64,000 nt of DNA from Nereocystis luetkeana (Eukaryota > Sar > Phaeophyceae > Laminariales > Laminariaceae), in contig JARUPZ010000026.1 of the NCBI GenBank assembly GCA_031213475.1, positions 4,854,823 through 4,918,822 of the forward strand, given 5' to 3'. A program made the translations under genes and the position numbers. The notes under the pieces were generated by a model. That model was not told the DNA's origin and searched no databases. It saw nothing but the letters and a program-made list of their open reading frames with translations. Below, one piece after another: positions 57,211-64,000 of this stretch. Numbering within the stretch: position 1 is the stretch's first letter; each line of letters starts with the position of its first letter.

Positions 57211-58957
57211 GGAAGGGACTAAAGCGAGGAGCGAACAGTTCATTAAGGACGAGGATGTCACGCTCTTACGGGATAAGGTACGAATTCGTGAACGATGGGC
57301 GGGATTTTACCACAAACTCTTGAACACGAAGTCGCTGAAACTCGATCCCACGATCATCGACCTCTTGCCACCGCGACAGCCTAAACTGTTGCTTGAAGAT
57401 GAACCATCCATAGACGAGATGACAGAAGCACTTAACCCCTTTAGAACCGCAGTCCCGTTTGGGGACAAAACTACTTGAAATTTGACTGGTTTGTCCCCAA
57501 AACGGGACTGCGGTTCTAAAAGGGTTAAGGGGATGTCGAATTGGAAAGCTGTCGGGCCAGATGGTCTCCCCGTCGAACTCCTAAAAATCGACCACCCGGC
57601 ATTCGCTCAGTGCTTTCATAACATCCTTGTCAATGTTTGGTTAACAGGAGAAGTCCCCCAGCAATGGAAAGATACGATCATCAAGGTCCTTCACAAAAAG
57701 AAGGACCGAACTGACTGCAACACCTACAGAGGGATTTCGCTTGTTGCCCACGCAGGCAAAGTGTTGTTGAAAATCGTCGCGTCTCGCCTCAGCAACTACT
57801 ACTGCGAGACCGAGGAACTACTTCCTGAGGAACAATGCGACTTCCGCCCCGCACGATCAACGATTGGTATGTTGCTCGTCGTGCACCGGTTGCAAGAGCT
57901 CGGACGACAGAGGAAAATCCCCTTGTACGTGTGCTTCATCGATCTGCAGAAAGCGTACGACTCTGTCGACCGAGAGCTGTTATGGAAGGTACTCACACGC
58001 TTTGGCGTACCAACCAAGATGCTGATAATTATCCGTAATTTCCACGATGGCATGCGGGCTCGCGTGCGTACTGATGACGGCGAGCACTCGGAATGGTTTG
58101 ATGTCACGCAGGGGCTGCGGCAAGGCTGTGTACTATCACCGTTACTGTTCAACGTGTTCTTCGCTGCTGCGTTACACGTCGTTTTAGTACGCTTCAGCCA
58201 AGACGAAGCCATTGTAAGGGGTTTGGTCCAACTCAGTGAAGCTGGAGTAGTTCGAACAGGGAAGCAGGAGTCATTGGCGTGCGTGCGAAGGGCTGTATGG
58301 GGCATGTTGTACGCCGATGATGCAGGAATTGTCTCGAAGTCGGCTGAAGGGCTCGCAAAAATGATGGCAGTCATCGTGACTGTCTTCGAAGGAGCAGGCC
58401 TCACGGTGTCGGAAAAGAAGACAGAGACAATGGTCCTACAAACACCAGACCAGACAACCCTCGCACCACCGCTCGTCATCGAAGCGGCAGGCCAGAGGTA
58501 TAAGCAGACGACCCAGTTCTTATACCTAGGCAGCGTTATCCACGAAAAGGCTACCCTCTCGCTCGAAATCGACCGACGGATCCGCCTCATGCGAGCATGC
58601 CTCAAACGGTTCGGCCCGGAGTTGTAGGATAGGACGACCGCCCCCCTTAGCCCTAAAGTCCGAATGCTGAAGGCCGAGGTGATTGAGACCCTGCTGTACG
58701 GGTGTGTGACGTGGACCCTCAGAGCGGAACACTTTGCCAAGGTTCGAACGGCTCCCCACCAAGTCCTGTTGCGAGTCATTGGCTTCCAGCGCCGGCTTCG
58801 TACTGACCATGCCACCCTCTCGTACGCGAAGGCCCTCAAGATGACACGTTGCGAGAGCATCGAAACGACCATTCGTAAACGGCGGCTCTTCTTTGCGGAG
58901 GGCGTGGCACGGCAACGCAAGGAGCGATTACCCAGTCGGGTAATGTTCGGGCGATAG
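57211..58957 (+). pseudogene. LINE reverse transcriptase
   Basis: Begins LEGTKARSEQF and DKVRIRERWAGFYHKLL, is interrupted by a MITE at 57436-57524, and continues with [13 protein letters not shown], the RT motif [10 protein letters not shown] (57936-57962), [16 protein letters not shown] and the catalytic YADD (58310-58321). A TAG at 58625-58627 interrupts it before APLSPKVRMLKAEVIETLLY. It is inactive because of the insertions and the nonsense codon. Confidence 0.88.
57436..57524. mobile_element. piggyBac-type MITE with TTAA duplication
   Basis: 89-bp palindrome, left CCCCTTTAGAACCGCAGTCC, right arm its complement CCCTTTTAGAACCGCAGTCC. TTAA lies on both sides (57432-57435 and 57525-57528). 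Removing it with one TTAA restores the LINE frame ([12 protein letters not shown]), which proves the boundaries. Confidence 0.92.
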
Positions 58958-59063
58958 CTGGTGGGGAGAACCCGAGACGTGGCGGACAGTGTAAGACTTG
59001 GCATAGATGCATAGTCGAAGACCTTAGGGAGTTGCCCCCTTGGTGTTTTGAGTTGAGACCGCG

Positions 59064-59360
59064 TTGTGGTCCACTGCAGCCAAAAAGGCGGGGAAGTGGT
59101 ACCGGGGGATCCTTGAAGCAGCCGAACGGTTCACGGTGAGGTGGCACGAGGCTGAGGCTGAGATGAGTAGGCAGCGCCGTGCATCCGCCGTGGATGGTGT
59201 CCAAGGGAATGGGGGTGGAGGGGGCAACAGGAGAAGTGGCAGAAAGACCGACCAAGGGAATGCGGAGAGGGCGGGGGACAGGAGGAGTAGAAGGGAAACT
59301 GCGGTAGACGAAAGTAGGAAGGAGATGGCAGACAGGGTGGCAAGGCACCAAGTCGACTAG
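59064..59360 (+). pseudogene. LINE C-terminal fragment
   Basis: AAKKAGKWYRGILEAAERF and TVRWHEAEAEMSRQRR end the LINE protein in a shifted frame, followed by a Gly/Arg-rich tail and a stop. Confidence 0.6.
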
Positions 59361-59697
59361 AAAGTAGAACATGACTATACTACTAGCGCCACCAACTGGT
59401 GCAGCTGGTTCGAACGTGGTCTTTCCTTGTATTCTCTTCTTGTTTTGTTTTTTTCTTTCTTGCGCTGACTCTCCGTGATTTTCATTTCATTTTTTCTCTT
59501 CCTCTTCCTTTTCTGATTGATAAGCCGTACTGAAGGAGTCGTGTGGCGTGGTTGGATGACGAACCTGCTCTGCTCGTTTCGTATTGTCTGACGCCAAGGG
59601 GTTGGGCATAGTTGACGAACGCAGGGCGGAGACGGCAGTCTGGGTAGCAAGGTACCAGGCGGATTAGCAGGGGGGGGCTGGCTATACTATACTCGTA
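59305..59697 (+). repeat. direct repeat at the LINE 3' end
   Basis: 59305-59383 and 59611-59697 share GACGAA.G.AGG..GGAGA, GG.AGCAAGG.ACCA and CTATACTA. Probably the 3' tails of two related LINE insertions, or a duplicated tail. Confidence 0.55.
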
Positions 59698-62600
59698 CCA
59701 CAAACTGTTGCCGGCACCTGGAGGGTGCTTTGGGCTTTCTGGTCTGCCTATTATTTTCCCTTTGTTATTTTTTTTCCTTGGTTATTTGTCTTACTCTGTT
59801 TTCAAGCAGTGGTGTTTTTTTTGTTTTTTTTTCCAGCTCGTTATTTTTCAAGTGTTGGCCACCTCGCCTGCGGGGTGGGGGGCACGACAGATTGTTTCTT
59901 CTAGTCTTGGCTTTCATTTTTTTCTTTTTCTCTTTCGATTTGTCTACGAGTACTTTGTTTCTGTTTCCTCTTTGATTGTTTCCTTTCGTTTCTCTATTTC
60001 ATAGATTGTGTATGCCATGCCTGTCGTATCTATTATTAATAATATTTAATAGTATGATGACATGACATTGCATTGCCCACTGCAGTGCTTACTGCATACC
60101 AGGTACCAGGCAACGTAGTATCTCTGTGGCGTAGCTTTGTGACCGCAGAACTTGTATCTCTTCTAGGATTGAAGAATCGGCACAGACACTGGTTGTGCTG
60201 GATGTCGACGGATAGAAAGAACGGTTTAATGTGAAAACACACACACAGCAGCAGCCAGGGGACTGCTGTTGGTTTGCGTTGCGCCAACGCAAAAAATGTC
60301 ATTAAAAGTCCAATTAATTTTATGTAAGGTTCAGGGCCACACTCGATCGAACGCGGTACAGCAAGTACGCGACGACGTTGAATTTCTTTTTTTGGTCTTG
60401 GGCTCGCAGCTTTTTTTGTGATATCAACGTTGAGCATACACATACATATAGATGTATGTTGGCTCTGAAAGGCTTATACATGGGATTTCGAGTGGCGTTC
60501 TTTGAACACAAAAAAGTGCCTATACGAGTACTGTCTTTTACTGTAGCTGTAACTATTTCTCAAATTCAACAAAACAAAATCAGCCCGAAATTCTCAACTC
60601 CCACTTAAGTCTTCTTAACACATACATACCTGGTACAACATGTCGCGTCCTATATTTAGTGGAAAAAATAAGGGTACTCCCCCCCTCCTGCCGCACGACG
60701 AGTAAACTGCTGTTATTGTCTGTTGCTGTTGCGGTACCAGGTATTCAGGTATGTAGGCTGTGGTACCTGGTATTCAGGTATCTACGAAGTTTGATTCGGC
60801 TTAGCCGCCGACCAATCTGAAGGATTGGAAGCCACTCGGCTTGCGTATGAAGGTGTTGCTGCTATAAAACCAGGCCACCAAACAAAGGAAGGCCGAGGTA
60901 TAATATGTAGCAAACAAATCCCCAGGAATCAATCCAGGGTCAACCAGCAAACAGTGCAGTATGATATTACTCGTGTACCGAGCGTACAAGGTAAATAAGG
61001 ACTGGTGTCGGAGAGGGCATCTAATAATGCGGGGTAGCTCCTGCATCATACGTATATCCTGTATCTTGCGCGCTGCAACATTTTTTGCTTGTATCTTTCA
61101 TTTTGGATATTTTTTCGTTTGAAGGAGCGTTATTATTTCCATCGTACAGCAGCAGCAGGCTGCTGTTTACCTGTTACCAAGTACCACGTACCAATCACTA
61201 CCTGGTACGATTTTTGCCCCACCACCAGGTAAATGGGCAGCGCAACGACAGCAGCAGTAGCGCAAACAGCAGTACAGCGTATAGCCGGCGATCGATCGCG
61301 GTTGCTCGGTACTTGGTCGTCGGCCTTGGGCGTCTCTCTTAACGTCGGTTCGGCCGATCGATCTCCTCGCTGCTCGTCGTTATTTTCTGTTGTGTTTTTA
61401 CAGGAAGGAGTTACACAAGAAACGTTGTGTGTCTTGAGTGCCGTGGTTGATTGCTCAACACGAACGAGGTGGATCACCCAACGCATATCTGCATTCAAGG
61501 TCTAGCCCGGCTAGAGCATCAAGAAGTGGAGCCGCAACGTCGCGTGCCCCAGGGCGACCACCCAACTCGGCAGGGCATCAGGTATGCAGCTCTTCTCTGG
61601 GAAGCTTTGTAACAGGCTGGCTATTCTTTAAACTTGTAGATTTGAAGTCATGATAGGAACAGGAGCGAAATACGAAGTGATTATTATTGTTGGTTGTGCC
61701 GCGATTTTCGGTACTGGTATTTAGTGCGAGCTGGGCACTGGCACTTGATTTTACTCGTATGTTTTGTTTTCGTTGAGTGATGATGCTGATGCATACCAGT
61801 AGCTAAAACCAGGTGCGCCAGGTATGTATATGCTACACTACAAACAAGGACTTTCGATGTGACGTGAGGCGCGAGTAACTAATAATAATACAAAAGAATA
61901 CACAGCAAAATCGACGAGCGAAAGAAGCGTGAGCCCTTTCGCCCGTTCACTACCCAGAAGGCATGTATGTACCTGCAGCGGCACGTGCCGTCAGCAGTCT
62001 GCAGGGGGGAAGCCTCGAATCTATCTCTGTGCACTGGGTACTTGGGCAATAGGAGAAGAAGAATAGCAGTATTTTCGTAGAGCCAAAGAATACGCGCGAC
62101 TCAAATAAAAGATGCCGCTCGGGTTCGATATAATAGCATACGCCTCAACTCACCATAGGGCACCGATCGGGACGAACCAAATGCCGCACACCAGCACCCA
62201 CTGTCTGCTGCTGTGTGCCAAGCTGGGGTTTGCCAGATTTCGGGGTGGGCTGGTGTGTGGCACCGATCGCGCGAGTGGTCATCGACGCTGTCCGACATGT
62301 TTCGGTTGCCGAAACAGGAAAAGTATACCGGTATTCTTTTGCGGCAGCCTCGTTTAGCTTGTTGTGGTGTTTTCGACTCCGTTTTGTTTGCAACACGCCC
62401 AAACCACCACCAAGCTGGCCCGCAACAAACATGCCCTGGGTAGGGTAGACTAAACAGAAGCGCCGTGGGGGTTACTTGCAGCTGCTCAGGGCTTGGGATT
62501 TCAATTGCGTGGCACGGCTATGGTACAGCAGTGCCTCGAATAGTACTCACTACCAGGACCTGTACTCAAAAGTGTTTTGAACAAATACATCGGACTCTGT

Positions 62601-63410
62601 GTACAGCAGCGGCAGCAGTAATACAAGGAGGTAGGTACTGTCGTGCACAGCAGCAGCAGTGTGGTACTGTAAAATATCAAATACCAGAGTACACAATCTC
62701 CGCCGAAGAAGAACCGCCGCGCATCTAAAGCAGAGCATGTACGGTAGTACGTGTGTCGCAGCCCCAGGGGTAGAGCAAAGATAAGTTCTCGGCTCTCGGC
62801 CGAGCACGAACGCAGAGACTGCAGACCGCTGTCTATAACCCCGCGCGGCTGGCAGGCCTTGGGTGGTTTCTTGGGTCATTCAGGAGCGCTGCGGAGTGCG
62901 GCTGCTACATATAGGGGCTGTGCTTTGGGCGAGCTCCCGTCAGTGTCTCGGTACTCTGCTGTCCCGCGTGCATCTCGCAGCACGTGCAATATTGTGTGTG
63001 GCTAAAGAACCGCCGCATACTCGTAGACGCAGGACATAAATATATACGCATGCCGACCAGTAGTAGTTGTCAACGTTCATAGGGCTGTCAATAGCAGGAA
63101 CAAACACACAGCGCCGTGAGTCCTTCGCGTCCTGGGCATGCTCGCGGTCAGGCTCTATCTGCGGACTTTGGGGTATCGTCGGGGTGCCTATACATGTATA
63201 CCTGCTTCGAGCATAAAGATACACCGGTCCATAGCAATAGGCTGCCAGCAGGATCTTTAACCCCAAGATCCGGGGGGGGAGTGGAATCTTTCTATTCCTA
63301 TGGACGGTATTCGTTTCGTTTTTTTTTCCTTTCCTGGTATATCCTCGGCCGTTACTCTCTCCCTCCTACCAGCAGCACTACTACTGCTGTTGTTGTTGCA
63401 ATCGTCGTTC
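59698..63410. other. gene-poor region rich in TACCWGGTA
   Basis: Perfect palindromes start at 60097, 60628, 60735, 60764 and 61200, with more at 63911 and 63948. Pyrimidine-rich sequence occupies 59750-60000. A diverged repeat at 62090-62310 matches 9590-9890. No open frame has recognisable content; no RNA gene seen. Confidence 0.45.
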
Positions 63411-63414
63411 CTTA

Positions 63415-63562
63415 TTGATCCGGGGTCACAACGCAGATTATTCTCCCCCCTCCCCACTATCAATAACAACGTACCAGTACAGCACATACATGCGTTTCTG
63501 TTTTCACCGCCAAAAGGGTGCAGCGCACTATTTATTTTCCCTCGTCGACTCTCGCGTCGATT
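63415..63562 (-). repeat. SINE-body relative
   Basis: CCGGGGTCACAACGCAGATT, TTCTCCCCCCTCCCCACTAT and TTTCCCTCGTCGACTC match the plus-strand reading of the SINE at 56942-57050. No tRNA-like head found. Confidence 0.6.
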
Positions 63563-64000
63563 TTTGCATGCGCATCTCGTGCACAAACACACAACATGGA
63601 GCTACGCACGTACAAGTATCCAGATACCCAATTGTAACGTTTCGCTCCTGCGGCCAGTTCCGCCCTCACTTGGTACTGCGGAGCATGTATGTACAGGTAA
63701 AAGTACGAGGTATGTGCATACCACCACCAGCGGATTAAAAAAAAAGCCGGTACAAGTAAGTAAGTATAATATATTAACGACGAGAGTGTATGTTGCGATG
63801 TTGTTGGTGTTGCGCTGGCACACAGAAATAAAGGCTGAGAAATCACCATCTATCTGTCTATCTGCGCAACACACGCGCTGTAGGCACACACGTATGTGTA
63901 CACGTACTCGTACCAGGTACGACGAAATACGAGAGTGAATCAATCCATACCTGGTATCATACGACGTACAGCAAGAATGCCTTGGATTGCGAAACAAATT

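Larger units (their letters stand above)
54955..59390 (+). mobile_element. LINE (non-LTR retrotransposon), recently broken
   Basis: Endonuclease then reverse transcriptase in one frame. When the SINE (56864-57205) and the MITE (57436-57524) with one copy of each target duplication are mentally excluded, the frame continues from 55203 to 58957 with a single nonsense codon at 58625-58627. Two frameshifts follow near 58950 and 59060, and the C-terminal part runs to 59360. The endonuclease style suggests an RTE-like clade. Both element ends are approximate. Confidence 0.85.

Noticed and set aside
57799-59004. 401-aa antisense frame
   Set aside because: Shadow of the LINE reverse transcriptase, whose sense strand carries the catalytic motifs.

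Overview
The window reads as nuclear DNA of a stramenopile, most probably a brown alga (Ectocarpus-like or a kelp). The evidence is one very large intron-rich gene with ~1 kb GT-AG introns, a Pmp/beta-helix plus cysteine-rich plus multi-pass membrane protein architecture that I associate with stramenopiles, non-LTR retrotransposons, and dense small inverted-repeat elements, microsatellites and poly(G)/poly(C) tracts. There are no operons, ribosome binding sites, rRNA genes or CRISPR arrays. Species assignment is inference.

Layout. 0-11.4 kb is intergenic: nested small DNA transposons and MITEs, repeats, and tandem repeats just upstream of the gene. From 11.49 to about 44.66 kb on the + strand lies a single gene that I assembled by hand from 27 exons (6185 nt, about 2061 codons). 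Every exon joins the next with a matching reading phase. The product has an N-terminal hydrophobic segment, a long extracellular-type region of Pmp repeats (FxxN and GG[AVI] motifs), an EGF-like cysteine stretch, low-complexity Ser/Asn tracts, a cysteine-rich GCC2/GCC3-like region, then about nine transmembrane segments and a polar C-terminal tail. It looks like a surface receptor, adhesion or sensor-type membrane protein; ligand and function are unknown. Its introns hold most of the MITEs in the window. The 3' end is not fully resolved.

From 46.3 to ~50.1 kb (- strand) there is a decayed non-LTR retrotransposon with recognisable reverse-transcriptase motifs. From 51.65 to 54.5 kb there are two copies of a hAT-like non-autonomous element built of GGGTC/GACCC pentamers; one is inserted in a Harbinger-like element whose inverted relative lies at 4.0-5.1 kb. 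From ~54.95 to ~59.39 kb (+ strand) there is a fairly young LINE (apurinic-type endonuclease plus reverse transcriptase), broken by a tRNA-derived SINE and by a piggyBac-type MITE with TTAA target duplication, plus one nonsense codon and two frameshifts. 59.4-64 kb is gene-poor and rich in a dispersed 9-bp palindrome, TACCWGGTA, which is also clustered at 7.8-9.7 kb.

The large gene is the only likely functional host gene. Everything else I can support is mobile or repetitive DNA, and several insertions carry enough flanking sequence to give a relative order of events.
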